A DNA stretch of 64,000 bases, taken from positions 620,001 to 684,000 of the forward strand of contig NZ_CP110679.1 in NCBI RefSeq assembly GCF_026167525.1. Direction: 5' to 3'. A model generated the notes under the pieces. It made no database searches, was not told the origin of the DNA, and worked only from the letters and a program-made list of their open reading frames with translations. Position numbers and translations under genes: made by a program. Every line of letters begins with the position of its first letter. Position 1 is the first letter of the stretch. Shown here piece by piece: positions 44,541 to 54,339 of the stretch. The DNA comes from Sphingomonas sp. M1-B02 (lineage in GTDB: Bacteria; Pseudomonadota; Alphaproteobacteria; Sphingomonadales; Sphingomonadaceae).

Positions 44541-45722
44541 ATGGGCAAGGGGTTGATGCTGGCAGGTGCGCTGGCGCTGGGTCTGTTCACGGGCGGCGGC
44601 GCCGCGGCGCAGGCGGTGGCCTCGCCCGAGGTGCCGGTCAATCGCGCGGACAATGCGGGGTTGCGTAAAGTCGGCGCCGAGGTGCTGTTCTGGAGCCAGG
44701 CGCAGCGCGACGCGAACTTCCCCCATATGGAGAAGATCTTCCCCGGCCATATCGTCAAGGCGGGCGGCAAGGTTCGGGCCTTGCCTGTCGGCAAGCCGCT
44801 GGCGGTGGACGCGGCGGAAGTGGACGCCTTCATCGCCGCGCAGAATGTGAGCGGGCTGATCGTCCTGCAGGACGGCAAGGTCCGGCTCGAACGCTACGCG
44901 CGGGGCTATGGGCCAAAGGGGCGGTGGACGAGCTTCTCCGTCGCCAAGTCGTTCACTTCGACGCTGGTGGGGGCGGCGATCCGCGACGGTTATATCAAGT
45001 CGGTCGACGAGCCGGTTACCAAATATATTCCGGAGCTTGCGGGCAGCGGCTATGACGGCGTCTCGATCGCGCAACTGCTGACGATGACGTCGGGCGTGCG
45101 CTGGAACGAGGATTATACCTCGCCGACCTCGGACGTGGCGCGGATGTTCCTCGAGCCGGTGCCGGCGGGCGAGGATCCGACCGTCTTCTACATGAAGAAG
45201 CTGCCGCGCGAGACCGCGCCGGGGGCGAAATGGGTCTACAAGACCGGCGAGACCAATTTGATCGGCGTGCTGGTGAGGCGCGCGACCAAGAAGCCGCTGG
45301 CGACCTATCTGAGCGAGAAGGTCTGGAAGCCTTACGGCATGGAGCAGGACGCCTTCTGGATGGTCGATCCTTCGGGCAGCGAGGTCAGTGGCTGCTGCCT
45401 TTCGGTGTCGCTTCGCGATTATGCGCGGCTGGGGCAGTTCGCGCTCGAGGGCGGGAAGGGCGTGGTGCCCGCCGACTGGTTCGCGGAATCGACGCGGGCG
45501 CATGCAAAGGTCGGGCGGCCGGGATATGGCTATGGCTATCAATGGTGGACCTATCCCGAGGGGCGCTACGGCGCGCAGGGGATTTTCGGGCAGACGATCC
45601 GGGTGGATCCCAAGACGCGCACGGTGGTGGTAATCTCCGCGGCGGCGGCAAAGGCGACCGATGGGGCGTACGGCGCGGCGCGGAGTGCGTTTCTGGACAG
45701 GCTGTTTGCCGCGGCGAAATGA
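44541..45722 (+). CDS. Serine hydrolase of the beta-lactamase (class C/esterase) family
   Basis: This is a 393-residue secreted protein with a signal peptide (MGKGLMLAGALALGLFTGGG, AAA). The SxxK motif is in TSFSVAKSFTSTL near residue 135, the second motif region is TSGVRWNEDYTSP, and YKTGETNLIGVLVRRA follows. GYQWWTYPEG is typical of EstB-like esterases. It probably acts on esters or peptidoglycan-derived substrates in the periplasm. ATG 44541 follows GAGG. Confidence 0.88.
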   Translation: MGKGLMLAGALALGLFTGGGAAAQAVASPEVPVNRADNAGLRKVGAEVLFWSQAQRDANFPHMEKIFPGHIVKAGGKVRALPVGKPLAVDAAEVDAFIAAQNVSGLIVLQDGKVRLERYARGYGPKGRWTSFSVAKSFTSTLVGAAIRDGYIKSVDEPVTKYIPELAGSGYDGVSIAQLLTMTSGVRWNEDYTSPTSDVARMFLEPVPAGEDPTVFYMKKLPRETAPGAKWVYKTGETNLIGVLVRRATKKPLATYLSEKVWKPYGMEQDAFWMVDPSGSEVSGCCLSVSLRDYARLGQFALEGGKGVVPADWFAESTRAHAKVGRPGYGYGYQWWTYPEGRYGAQGIFGQTIRVDPKTRTVVVISAAAAKATDGAYGAARSAFLDRLFAAAK

Positions 45723-45723
45723 T

Positions 45724-45752
45724 TGCGGATTGCGATCGATCGGACTATATTC
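45724..45752 (+). promoter_or_regulatory. Sigma-70-like promoter with palindromic spacer (toxin-antitoxin operon)
   Basis: TTGCGG (45724-45729) and TATATT (45747-45752) are spaced by 17 bases, an ideal pair for the housekeeping sigma factor. The spacer holds the palindrome CGATCGATCG, a plausible antitoxin operator. The antitoxin ATG is 25 bases further on. Confidence 0.55.
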
Positions 45753-45777
45753 GGTACGCATTCAGTTGAGGTGAGCC

Positions 45778-46056
45778 ATGCGTTTGGAACGGATCAAGCC
45801 GATCAGCTATTTCAAGGCCAATGCCGCCGAGGTGATGCTCGATCTCGCCGATACGCGCGAACCAATGGTCATCACCCAGAATGGCGAAGCCAAGGCAGTG
45901 ATCCAGGATATCGCTTCGTATCAGGAAGTGCAAGAGACGCTGGCGCTCTTGAAGATCCTGGCGCTGGGCGAACGCGATATACGGGAGGGCAAATATCGTC
46001 CGTTTCGCGAGGTCATTGCCGAGATGAAGCAGAGGACCGACGCGCACGATGGCTGA
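45778..46056 (+). CDS. Type II antitoxin, Phd/YefM family
   Basis: This is a 92-residue protein: RIKPISYFKANAAEVMLDLA, then MVITQNGEAKAVIQDIASYQ, the Phd/YefM DNA-binding fold. The C-terminal helix (LALGERDIREGKYRPFREVI) would cover the toxin. It should repress its own operon from the palindrome in the promoter. The toxin start overlaps its end by eight bases. Confidence 0.92.
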   Translation: MRLERIKPISYFKANAAEVMLDLADTREPMVITQNGEAKAVIQDIASYQEVQETLALLKILALGERDIREGKYRPFREVIAEMKQRTDAHDG

Positions 46057-46384
46057 GCCGGGTTTCAATGTCTTCCTGATGGCTCAGGCCGAGGATGACC
46101 TGGAATCAATCCGCAATTATCTTATCGAGAATGCCTCCCCACAAGATGCCACGCGCTTGCTCAACAAGCTCGATGGCTGCATCGAGTCGCTTGAGACGTA
46201 CCCACTTCGCGGCAATGTTCCCAAGGAACTGGAAGAGGAGGGGGTTCTCGACAGCCGGCAGCTCACCGTGCCGCCATACAGGCTCGTCTATCGGGTCCTC
46301 GAGAACAGCGTTTTCGTGATCCTTGTGGCCGATGGCCGTCGCGACATGAAGGCCCTTTTGCGCCGCCGCCTGCTTGGCGGCTAG
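46049..46384 (+). CDS. Type II toxin, RelE/ParE family
   Basis: This is a 111-residue protein with the ParE/RelE fold: AQAEDDLESIRNYLIENASP, LYRVL-type strands (VPPYRLVYRVLENSVFVILV), and ADGRRDMKALLRRRL at the end with the basic residues of ParE-type toxins. The Phd-ParE pairing suggests gyrase poisoning or mRNA cleavage; which one cannot be told. Its stop overlaps the convergent SDR gene. Confidence 0.9.
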   Translation: MAEPGFNVFLMAQAEDDLESIRNYLIENASPQDATRLLNKLDGCIESLETYPLRGNVPKELEEEGVLDSRQLTVPPYRLVYRVLENSVFVILVADGRRDMKALLRRRLLGG

Positions 46385-47094
46385 GCGTCTACCCGCTCGA
46401 AATGCCCGGTCTCGAAGCCCGCGACCATCAGCGCCGCGATCCGTTCGGCGACCACGTCGGGGGGCTTCACCGATAGCGCGTCTTCGCCCGGGAAGGCGCG
46501 GGCGCGCATCTTGGTGCGGGTGGCGCCGGGATCGAGGATCGCGGTGCGGACGCCGCTAACGTGGCGGACTTCCTCGCCATAGCTCAGCACGAGATTGTCG
46601 AACGCCGCCTTCGAAGCGCCGTACATGCCCCAATAGGCCCGCGGGGTGCGGCCGACGCTGGAGGTGACGCCGATCACGCGGGCCTGGCGGCCCTTGCGCA
46701 GCAGCGGATCGAACGAGGCGAGGATCGCGGCCTGGGCGGTGACGTTGAGCGTCAGCACCTTGGCGAATTCCTTGAAGTCGATCGCGGCGACGGCGCTGAG
46801 CGTGCCGAGCGAGGCGGCGTTGAGCACGAGCATGTCGAGGCTCGCCCAGCGCTCGGCGACCGCGGCGGCGAGGCGGGATATGCTCTCATTCTCGGTGAGG
46901 TCCATCGGCGCGATCGTCGCGGTGCCACCTGCGGCGTAAATCGCTTCCTCGACCTGCTCGAGCCCGCCGGCGGTGCGGGCGGTCAGGATCACATGCGCGC
47001 CCGCCTGGCCGAGCGCGAGCGCGGTGGCGGCGCCGATGCCGCGGCTGGCGCCGGTGACGAGGGCGATCTGGTCGGCGAGGGGCTTGTCGGTCAC
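46381..47094 (-). CDS. Short-chain dehydrogenase/reductase
   Basis: This is a 237-residue classical SDR: IALVTGASRGIGAATALALG, LNAASLGTLS, catalytic Ser in VTSSVGRTPRAYWG, and YGASKAAFDNL. The substrate is unknown. It lies 21 bases after purF on the same strand, so it may be co-transcribed with purF. Confidence 0.9.
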   Translation of the reverse strand: MTDKPLADQIALVTGASRGIGAATALALGQAGAHVILTARTAGGLEQVEEAIYAAGGTATIAPMDLTENESISRLAAAVAERWASLDMLVLNAASLGTLSAVAAIDFKEFAKVLTLNVTAQAAILASFDPLLRKGRQARVIGVTSSVGRTPRAYWGMYGASKAAFDNLVLSYGEEVRHVSGVRTAILDPGATRTKMRARAFPGEDALSVKPPDVVAERIAALMVAGFETGHFERVDA

Positions 47095-47115
47095 TGTATG
47101 CTCCGGGAAACGGCT

Positions 47116-48573
47116 TCAGCCGACCCGTTCCTCCAGAAGCGCGAATTGGTCAACCGGGGCGAGCTCGTCCTGGTCGGTCAGCGTCGTCGGATAGTCGCCG
47201 GTGAAGCAGGCGTCGCAATATTTGGGGTGGATGTCGGCGCGGTGCGCTTCGCCCAGCGCCTTGTAGAGCCCGTCGATCGAGATGAAGGCCAGGCTGTCGG
47301 CGTGGATAAAGTCGGTCATGCCGCCGACGTCGAGCTTGGCGGCGAGCAATTTGGCGCGTTCGGGCGTATCGACGCCGTAGAAGCAGCTGTGCCGGGTGGG
47401 CGGGGAAGCGATGCGCATATGCACTTCGGCGGCGCCCGCCTCGTGCATCATCTGGACGATCTTGAGGCTGGTGGTGCCGCGGACGATCGAATCGTCGACC
47501 AGGACGACGCGCTTGCCCTTGATCAGCTCGCGATTGGCGTTGTGCTTCAGCTTGACGCCCAAGTGGCGGACCTTGTCACCCGGCTGGATGAAGGTGCGGC
47601 CGACATAATGCGAGCGGATGATGCCGAGCTCGAACGGGATGCCGCTCTGCTGGGCATAGCCGATCGCGGCGGGGACGCCCGAATCGGGGACGGGCACGAT
47701 GAGATCGGCATCGATCGGCGATTCGATCGCCAGCTGCGCGCCGATCGCCTTGCGCACCGAATAGACCGAGCGGTCCTCGGCGATCGAATCGGGGCGCGAG
47801 AAATAGACATATTCGAAGATGCACGGCCGCGGCGCCTGGGGCGCGAAGGGCTTGTGCGAGGAAACCACACCGTCCTGCACGATGACGAGCTCGCCCGGCT
47901 CGACATCGCGGACATATTCGGCGCCGACCACGTCGAGCGCGACCGTCTCCGACGCGAAGATCACCGCATCGTCGAGCTTGCCCATCACCAGCGGGCGAAT
48001 GCCCAGCGGATCGCGGCAGGCGATCATGCCCACCGGGGTCATCACGATCAGCGAATAGGCACCCTCGACCTGCTTGAGCGCATCGATGAAGCGATCCATC
48101 AGCGTGCGATATTGCGAGGTGGCGACCAGATGGATGATCACCTCGGTATCCGAGGTCGACTGGAAGATCGCGCCGCGGCGTACGAGATCGCGGCGCAGTC
48201 GCATCGCGTTCGAGATATTGCCGTTATGCGCGATCGCGAAGCCGCCGCTCGCCAGCTCGGCATAGAGCGGCTGGACGTTGCGAATCGCGGTCTCGCCGGT
48301 GGTAGAATAGCGGACATGGCCGGCGGCGGTCGTGCCCTGGAGCGCGCGAATCACATCGTCGCGATCGAAATTGCCGGCGACATGGCCCATCGCGCGATGG
48401 GTGTGGAACTGGTACCCGTCCCAGCTGGTGATGCCGGCGGCCTCCTGGCCACGGTGCTGGAGCGCGTGGAGCCCCAGCGCCACCAGCGCGGCTGCGCCCT
48501 CGGAGCCGGCTACGCCGAATACGCCGCACTCTTCGCGCAGCTTGTCGTCATCATAGGGGTTCGTGGTAAGCAT
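47116..48573 (-). CDS. purF: Amidophosphoribosyltransferase
   Basis: This 485-residue enzyme, the committed step of purine synthesis, moves glutamine nitrogen to PRPP. The N-terminal nucleophile sits in REECGVFGVAGS, after a short leader that is cut off. GHVRYSTTG follows in the glutaminase domain. The phosphoribosyl domain has the PRPP loop RVVLVDDSIVRGTTSLKIV. Length is typical. The reading direction is away from hisI. Confidence 0.96.
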   Translation of the reverse strand: MLTTNPYDDDKLREECGVFGVAGSEGAAALVALGLHALQHRGQEAAGITSWDGYQFHTHRAMGHVAGNFDRDDVIRALQGTTAAGHVRYSTTGETAIRNVQPLYAELASGGFAIAHNGNISNAMRLRRDLVRRGAIFQSTSDTEVIIHLVATSQYRTLMDRFIDALKQVEGAYSLIVMTPVGMIACRDPLGIRPLVMGKLDDAVIFASETVALDVVGAEYVRDVEPGELVIVQDGVVSSHKPFAPQAPRPCIFEYVYFSRPDSIAEDRSVYSVRKAIGAQLAIESPIDADLIVPVPDSGVPAAIGYAQQSGIPFELGIIRSHYVGRTFIQPGDKVRHLGVKLKHNANRELIKGKRVVLVDDSIVRGTTSLKIVQMMHEAGAAEVHMRIASPPTRHSCFYGVDTPERAKLLAAKLDVGGMTDFIHADSLAFISIDGLYKALGEAHRADIHPKYCDACFTGDYPTTLTDQDELAPVDQFALLEERVG

Positions 48574-48692
48574 CGGCCCTCAAGGGGTTCGGAACTATCG
48601 AGCTGGGCTATACGGGGTCCCGACGGCTTTGTCGCCCATTGGTCATAAATGTTTTCTTCCCCCTTCCCATGCCGCCCCCGTAAGGAGTTTGC

Positions 48693-49052
48693 ATGACCGA
48701 CGAACGCGAGACCGGGCTGACGCTCGACCCCAAATTTGATGCCGCAGGACTGATCACCGCCGTCGCCACCGATCCCGGCGGGCAGCTGCTGATGGTCGCG
48801 CATATGAATGCCGAGGCGCTGGCACTGACGCTGGAGACCGGCGAGGCGCATTTCTGGTCGCGCAGCCGCGGGCGGCTGTGGAAGAAAGGCGAGACGTCGG
48901 GGCATGTGCTGCTCGTGCAGGAAGTGCGGATCGACTGCGACCAGGATGCGCTGTGGCTCAAGGTCGAGCCGCAGGGGCCGGCATGCCACACCGGCGCGGC
49001 GAGCTGTTTCTACCGGCGGATCGAGGACGGACGGCTGGTGCGCGACGCATGA
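48693..49052 (+). CDS. hisI: Phosphoribosyl-AMP cyclohydrolase
   Basis: This 119-residue enzyme opens the purine ring of phosphoribosyl-AMP in histidine synthesis. Zinc and Mg ligands are seen in [20 protein letters not shown] and [29 protein letters not shown] and [19 protein letters not shown] are the family core. AAGGAG precedes ATG 48693. Its stop overlaps the next ATG. Confidence 0.95.
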   Translation: MTDERETGLTLDPKFDAAGLITAVATDPGGQLLMVAHMNAEALALTLETGEAHFWSRSRGRLWKKGETSGHVLLVQEVRIDCDQDALWLKVEPQGPACHTGAASCFYRRIEDGRLVRDA

Positions 49053-49543
49053 GGGCAGGGGTGGCGCTCTTGCTGGCGCTGGCGGCGTGCTCCGGCGGCG
49101 ACGCCCCGGCGGACAAGAGCGAGCCGCGCGACCTGGAAACGGTCGCGATCGAGCGCGGTCTGGTTCGCGATGTCAAAAATAGCGAGATTGCCGGGCTGTA
49201 TGCGCGCGACACCGATCGCGTGTGCATCGTCCCCGCGGGGCTCGGCTACCGGATCGGCGCGTTCGTCGATTATGGCGACGGAGTCACCTGCAGCGGATCG
49301 GGCACGGTCAGCCGCGTCGGCGACCGGCTGCGGGTCGAATTGGGCCAGGGCGATGCCTGCGGCTTCGACGCCCGCTTCGGTGGCGACCGGATCGACTTTC
49401 CCGGCAGTATGCCGGACGGCTGCGCTTCGCTGTGCGCCGGGCGCGCGTCGTTCGCAGGACTGGAGGCGGCGCGGATGAGCGAATCGGTGACCGAGGCGCG
49501 GGCGATGCGCGATGCTGACGGCAAGCGACTCTGCAGCGAGTGA
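49049..49543 (+). CDS. Lipoprotein of unknown function, 164 aa
   Basis: The signal ends in LAAC ([20 protein letters not shown]), so Cys14 is likely lipidated. The mature part holds several further cysteines ([44 protein letters not shown]) that may form disulphides in the periplasm. No family is recognised. It overlaps hisI by four bases (ATGA). Confidence 0.8.
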   Translation: MRAGVALLLALAACSGGDAPADKSEPRDLETVAIERGLVRDVKNSEIAGLYARDTDRVCIVPAGLGYRIGAFVDYGDGVTCSGSGTVSRVGDRLRVELGQGDACGFDARFGGDRIDFPGSMPDGCASLCAGRASFAGLEAARMSESVTEARAMRDADGKRLCSE

Positions 49544-49545
49544 GC

Positions 49546-49561
49546 TTGACGTTCACGTAAA
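49546..49561 (+). promoter_or_regulatory. LiuR/MerR-type operator
   Basis: TTGACGTTCACGTAAA closely resembles the operator reported for LiuR, the MerR-family regulator of branched-chain amino acid breakdown. It lies 18 bases before the start of the MerR gene that would bind it. The identity is inferred from motif recall and neighbours. Confidence 0.5.
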
Positions 49562-49579
49562 GGGAAAGTAACAGGCGGC

Positions 49580-50005
49580 ATGCCTGCAGTCGCCTTTCCC
49601 GTCGAGGCCCTGGCGCCGATCGAGCCGCGTCCCGATCAGGACGCCTTCTCGATTTCGGATCTTTGCGCCGAGTTCAGCGTCACGCCGCGGGCGCTACGCT
49701 TCTATGAGGATGAAGGGCTGATCTCGCCCGAGCGGCGGGGGACCCAGCGTGTCTATTCGCATCGCGATCGGGCGCGGCTCGCCTGGATCCTGCGCGGCAA
49801 GCGAGTCGGATTCAGCCTGGGCGAAATACGCGAGATGATCGACCTGTATGACGTGGGCGACGATCGCCGGGTCCAGCGGCAGGTCACGCTCGAACGGTGC
49901 GAGGATCGCATCGCGCTGCTCGAGAATCAGAAGCACGATATCGACGCGCACATCGCCGAACTCCAGCAATTCGTCGAACTGCTCAAAAGCAGCGACGCCC
50001 CCTGA
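49580..50005 (+). CDS. MerR family transcriptional regulator (LiuR-like)
   Basis: This is a 141-residue protein. The winged HTH is [20 protein letters not shown] followed by [20 protein letters not shown]. The dimer helix after residue 85 is coiled-coil-like, and no metal-binding cysteines are present, so it is unlikely to sense metals. The next gene, an acyl-CoA dehydrogenase, starts 10 bases on and is the likely target along with itself. Confidence 0.88.
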   Translation: MPAVAFPVEALAPIEPRPDQDAFSISDLCAEFSVTPRALRFYEDEGLISPERRGTQRVYSHRDRARLAWILRGKRVGFSLGEIREMIDLYDVGDDRRVQRQVTLERCEDRIALLENQKHDIDAHIAELQQFVELLKSSDAP

Positions 50006-50015
50006 GGAACCTGAA

Positions 50016-51818
50016 ATGCCGCAATATACGCCCCCCGTGCGCGACACGCGCTTCATCCTCGATTCGGTGATCGGGCTCGATCGCTACGCCAATCTGCCCG
50101 GCTTCCAGAACGCCACCCCGGACGTCGTCGAGGCGGTGCTCGACCAAGGCGGGCAGTTCGTCGCCGACGTGCTGTTTCCGCTCAACCATTCGGGCGACCA
50201 GCAGGGCTGCACGCGCCACGAGGATGGCAGCGTCACCACGCCGGACGGTTTCAAGGAGGCCTATCGGCAGTTCGTCGACAGCGGCTGGGGCACGCTGAGC
50301 GCGCCCGAGGAATTTGGCGGGCAGGGCATGCCGCACGTCGTCTCGACCGCCTTCCAGGAATATATGATCTCGTCGAACATGGCCTTCGCCATGTATCCCG
50401 GGCTGACCCATGGTGCGATCGCATCGCTGCTGGTCAAAGGCTCGGACGAGCAGAAGGCGAAGTACGTCCCCAAGATGGTCTCGGGCGAGTGGGGCGGGAC
50501 GATGAACCTCACCGAGCCGCAGTGCGGCACCGATCTGGGCCTGATCCGCACCCGCGCCGAGCCCAATCCGGACGGCAGCTGGGCGATCACCGGCACCAAG
50601 ATCTTCATCTCGTCGGGCGAGCATGACCTGACCAGCAACATCATCCACCTCGTGCTGGCCAAGACGCCGGGCGCGCCGGAGAGCAGCAAGGGCATCTCGC
50701 TGTTCGTGGTGCCCAAGTTCCTGGTCGGCGACGATGGCGAGCCGGGCGCGCGCAACGGCGTCACCTGCGGCTCGATCGAGCACAAGATGGGCATCCACGC
50801 CAATTCGACCTGCGTGATGAATTATGACGGCGCGACCGGCTGGCTTGTCGGCGACGAGATGAAGGGCCTCGCGGCGATGTTCATCATGATGAATGCGGCG
50901 CGGCTCGGCGTCGGCCTCCAGGGGCTCGGCGTGGCCGAGGTCGCGCAGCAGAATGCCGTGCAATATGCCGAGGATCGCCGCCAGGGCCGCGCGCTGACCG
51001 GGCCGCAGGAGCCCGGCGAGAAGGCGGACACTTTGTTCGTCCATCCCGATGTCCGCCGCATGCTGATGGAGGGCAAGGCGCTGACCGAGGGGTTGCGGGC
51101 ATTGTGCCTGTGGAGCGCGCTGCAGGTCGATCTGGAGCATGCTGCCGCCACCGAGGAAGAGCGCCAGCTCGCCGCCGACCTGATCGGACTACTAACCCCG
51201 GTGATCAAGGGCGTCGGCACCGACATCGGCTACCGCGTCGCGACCGACGCGCAGCAGGTCTATGGCGGGCACGGCTACATCGCCGAATGGGGCATGGAGC
51301 AATATGTCCGCGATGCCCGGATCGCGATGATCTATGAGGGCACCAACGGCGTGCAGGCGATGGACCTGGTCGGCCGCAAGCTGGCTATGAACGGCGGACG
51401 CGCGGCGCAGGCCTTCTTCAAGATGGTGAGCGAGGAGATCGCCGCCGCGAAGGGCGACGAGAAGCTGGCGGGCTTCGCCGATGCGCTGGAGAAGGCGCTC
51501 GGCCATCTGCAGGGTGCGACGATGTGGCTTGCCGCCAACGGCTTCCAGAACCCCAACCATGTCGGTGCGGGCGCTTACCCCTATATGCAGCTGACCGGTA
51601 CGGTGGCGATCGGACTGATGTGGCTGCGCATGGCGAAGGCGGCAGCGCAGGGGCTCGCTGCTGGTGCGGAGGATGCCAAGTTCCTCGAAGCCAAGCTGGT
51701 CACCGCGCGCTTCTACGCCGAGCGATTTCTGCCCAACGCGGGCGGGCTGCGTCGCAAGATCGAGGCGGGGAGCGATGCAGTGATGGCGCTCGACCCGGAG
51801 ATGTTCCGGGCGGCCTAG
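50016..51818 (+). CDS. Acyl-CoA dehydrogenase with extended C-terminal domain
   Basis: This is a 600-residue flavoenzyme: [38 protein letters not shown] and [15 protein letters not shown] contact [23 protein letters not shown] holds the catalytic Glu. The last 150 residues are the extra helical domain of the DmdC/FadE-type branch. It oxidises a medium or long acyl-CoA; a 3-methylthiopropionyl-CoA substrate is possible but not shown. TGAGGAAC precedes ATG 50016. Confidence 0.92.
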   Translation: MPQYTPPVRDTRFILDSVIGLDRYANLPGFQNATPDVVEAVLDQGGQFVADVLFPLNHSGDQQGCTRHEDGSVTTPDGFKEAYRQFVDSGWGTLSAPEEFGGQGMPHVVSTAFQEYMISSNMAFAMYPGLTHGAIASLLVKGSDEQKAKYVPKMVSGEWGGTMNLTEPQCGTDLGLIRTRAEPNPDGSWAITGTKIFISSGEHDLTSNIIHLVLAKTPGAPESSKGISLFVVPKFLVGDDGEPGARNGVTCGSIEHKMGIHANSTCVMNYDGATGWLVGDEMKGLAAMFIMMNAARLGVGLQGLGVAEVAQQNAVQYAEDRRQGRALTGPQEPGEKADTLFVHPDVRRMLMEGKALTEGLRALCLWSALQVDLEHAAATEEERQLAADLIGLLTPVIKGVGTDIGYRVATDAQQVYGGHGYIAEWGMEQYVRDARIAMIYEGTNGVQAMDLVGRKLAMNGGRAAQAFFKMVSEEIAAAKGDEKLAGFADALEKALGHLQGATMWLAANGFQNPNHVGAGAYPYMQLTGTVAIGLMWLRMAKAAAQGLAAGAEDAKFLEAKLVTARFYAERFLPNAGGLRRKIEAGSDAVMALDPEMFRAA

Positions 51819-53209
51819 TTCCGGGCGGCGGGGGTCGGCGTCGCTTTCGGCGCGGGTGTCGCGCGCGGGGCGGGCAAGGTGAAGGCCACTGGCGGTTTGG
51901 CGGCGGCCGGGGCGGGTTCGCCTCGGCGACGCACCCCGGTGAGCAGCGGTGTGGGCTCCGCCGCTTTCACGCTGGGCGTGGGCACGGGCGCCGACGCGAG
52001 GGGAGGCTGGGTGCGCATGCATTGCAGCGGGCTCGGCCGGCGATATTGCTGGCAGTTCCACAGTGCCTTGGCGAAGCCCTGGGCCTCATCCCTCAGGTAG
52101 CTGAACGACATCGCCGCCGACTGCGCCGGCACGAGCGGTAGCCTGGCGGGCGTGTATTTCGGATCGGCCCAGGCCATGAACTTGCAGTAGGGGCGTTCGC
52201 CGCAGGTGCGGATCGCGAGCGCGGCGAAGGCGTCCGGGTTCATGTAGCGATCGAGCGTGACCAGGAAATTATTGGCATCATCGCCCGCGCCAACAGCTGC
52301 GGGGACGTCGCTGTCGGCAATGCTGGCCGGATCGATGATCGTGCCGTCGCCTGCCGGGGCGCCGGGAAGGGCGAGTTCTGCGGCGCCGCCCTGATGCGCG
52401 GGGGAGAGCCTGGCCATCTGGGGAATGTTGGGCTCGACGCCGGCATAAGCGCGGTTGAAGGCGGGCGGGGTGCCCCACCAGCCGGCCCAGCGGAAGAAGA
52501 GATGGGTGTCGACCGCACTGATCTTTTCCAGGCTGGCGCTCCAATAGGGCACGACCCAATCGGTGTGATAATGGGTGGCATGGCCGACCGGGCGGTAGAC
52601 CGAGCCGGTGAGTGCCATCCGGGCGATCTCGCGCGCGCGTTCCCATGCGGCGGGGCTCGGCGTGTAGCGGAGCATGGCGCCGTCGCAGGTGAAGGTGAAC
52701 TGGCAGCCCGTGCTGCGTTCCGATCCCTGGAAGACCACGCCGCAGATCGTCTTGGGAAAGGCGGGGTGGCGCATCCGATTGACGATAACCTGCGCGACTG
52801 CGCGCTCGCCGACCGCATCGTCGCCGGCTTCGTAATAGACCGCCGCGGCAAGGCAATCGATCGCGCGCGCCCGGCTGTCGACCGCGCCTGTCAGCGAGAA
52901 GGCGCGGGCGGCGGGATTGGGCAGCGTCGAGAAGGGGACGGCGCCATTGATCGCCTTGGCATCGTCGGGCGCGACTTCCTGGAGCAGTACCGGCTCGACC
53001 GGGGGCAATTCCGCCTTGGGGACCACGCGCTTCGACACCACGATCGGAGGGCGCTTCTGCATGAGGACGCGCGGAGTCGTGGCGACGAGGAGGATCGGAA
53101 TTGCGATCGCCAGCAGCGCCAGTAGCGCCATGACGGCTTGCAACAGCGGCGAGACGGGCGCCGCGCGAGCGTGGTCGGGCAGTGCCGGAAGATCGGAGAC
53201 GGAGGTCAT
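51815..53209 (-). CDS. SleB-type cell wall hydrolase, membrane-anchored
   Basis: This is a 464-residue protein. An N-terminal membrane span ([20 protein letters not shown]) is followed by a periplasmic region. The hydrolase_2 (SleB) domain spans about residues 115-250, with [40 protein letters not shown] and CQFTFTCDG. The Pro/Ala-rich tail after residue 400 may bind the wall. It cleaves peptidoglycan glycan bonds, probably in growth or remodelling. Confidence 0.88.
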   Translation of the reverse strand: MTSVSDLPALPDHARAAPVSPLLQAVMALLALLAIAIPILLVATTPRVLMQKRPPIVVSKRVVPKAELPPVEPVLLQEVAPDDAKAINGAVPFSTLPNPAARAFSLTGAVDSRARAIDCLAAAVYYEAGDDAVGERAVAQVIVNRMRHPAFPKTICGVVFQGSERSTGCQFTFTCDGAMLRYTPSPAAWERAREIARMALTGSVYRPVGHATHYHTDWVVPYWSASLEKISAVDTHLFFRWAGWWGTPPAFNRAYAGVEPNIPQMARLSPAHQGGAAELALPGAPAGDGTIIDPASIADSDVPAAVGAGDDANNFLVTLDRYMNPDAFAALAIRTCGERPYCKFMAWADPKYTPARLPLVPAQSAAMSFSYLRDEAQGFAKALWNCQQYRRPSPLQCMRTQPPLASAPVPTPSVKAAEPTPLLTGVRRRGEPAPAAAKPPVAFTLPAPRATPAPKATPTPAARN

Positions 53210-53378
53210 GCGATCGGCGCGCGCTCAGCCCGTCGCGCGAGCGCGCGGCCCGGCAGGCAAGGGGTGAGGTCGAACAGGCACAGGCGGCTCCACAGGTCGG
53301 GGGTCGCGGGCCATAACGCAGCAGCGCGGCATATGGAACCATAACGGCACCGAAACGCCTGGCGCATGCGGGCAAGCG

Positions 53379-53407
53379 GCAGGGACTCGCGGCCCGCGAG
53401 TCCCTGC
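53379..53407. terminator. Hairpin after cysK
   Basis: GCAGGGACTCGCG and CGCGAGTCCCTGC form a perfect 13-bp stem around GCC, 12 bases beyond the cysK stop. No T run follows in the cysK direction, so it may stabilise the message end rather than terminate alone. Confidence 0.55.
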
Positions 53408-53418
53408 GCGGGTTCGAT

Positions 53419-54339
53419 TCAGGCCTCTGGCAGGAAGTCGGGAACGCTCAGATAGCGTTCGCCGGTATCGTAGTTGAAGCCGAGAATGCGCACGTCGTCC
53501 GGCAGATCGGGAATCTTCTGGAGAATCGCCGCGAGCGATGCGCCCGAGCTGATACCGACCAGCATGCCTTCCTCGGCCGCCGCACGGCGGGCCATATCCT
53601 TGGCGACGCCGGCGTCGACCTTGATCACGCCGTCGATCGCGTCGGTATGCAGGTTGCGCGGCACGAAGCCGGCGCCGATGCCCTGGATCGGATGCGGGCC
53701 GGGGGTGCCGCCCGAGATGACCGGCGAGAGATCGGGCTCGACCGCGAAGACCTTGAGATTTGGCCAGGCCTTTTTGAGCGTCTCGGCGACGGCAGTGATA
53801 TGCCCCCCGGTGCCGACGCCGGTGATGATCACGTCGATCGGGGTGTCCCGGAAGTCGTTCAGGATTTCCTGGGCGGTGGTACGGACATGGACGTCGATGT
53901 TCGCAGGGTTTTCGAACTGTTGCGGCATCCAGGCGCCGGGGGTCGACTCGATCAGCTCCATCGCACGCTCGATCGAGCCCTTCATGCCCTTTTCGCGCGG
54001 GGTCAGATCGAAACTGGCGCCATAGGCCAGCATCAGCCGGCGCCGCTCGAGCGACATGCTCTCGGGCATCACCAGTATCAGCTTGTAGCCCTTCACCGCG
54101 GCGACCATCGCCAGGCCGACGCCGGTATTGCCGCTGGTCGGCTCGATGATGGTACCGCCGGGGAGGAGGTCTCCCGAAGCCTCGGCCGCCTCGACCATTG
54201 CCAGCGCGATGCGGTCCTTGATCGAGCCTGCCGGGTTCGCGCGCTCGGACTTGATCCAGACCTCGGTGTCGGGAAAGAGCTTCTGGACGCGGATGTGCGG
54301 CGTGTTGCCGATCGTCTCGAGAATCGAATTGGCCTTCAT
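53419..54339 (-). CDS. cysK: Cysteine synthase A
   Basis: This is a 306-residue PLP enzyme making cysteine from O-acetylserine and sulfide. The PLP lysine is in [16 protein letters not shown], the substrate loop is [17 protein letters not shown], and [15 protein letters not shown] and the [12 protein letters not shown] phosphate loop follow. The start at ATG 54339 overlaps the stop of the MFS gene by four bases, with GGAG ahead. A hairpin follows. Confidence 0.95.
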   Translation of the reverse strand: MKANSILETIGNTPHIRVQKLFPDTEVWIKSERANPAGSIKDRIALAMVEAAEASGDLLPGGTIIEPTSGNTGVGLAMVAAVKGYKLILVMPESMSLERRRLMLAYGASFDLTPREKGMKGSIERAMELIESTPGAWMPQQFENPANIDVHVRTTAQEILNDFRDTPIDVIITGVGTGGHITAVAETLKKAWPNLKVFAVEPDLSPVISGGTPGPHPIQGIGAGFVPRNLHTDAIDGVIKVDAGVAKDMARRAAAEEGMLVGISSGASLAAILQKIPDLPDDVRILGFNYDTGERYLSVPDFLPEA

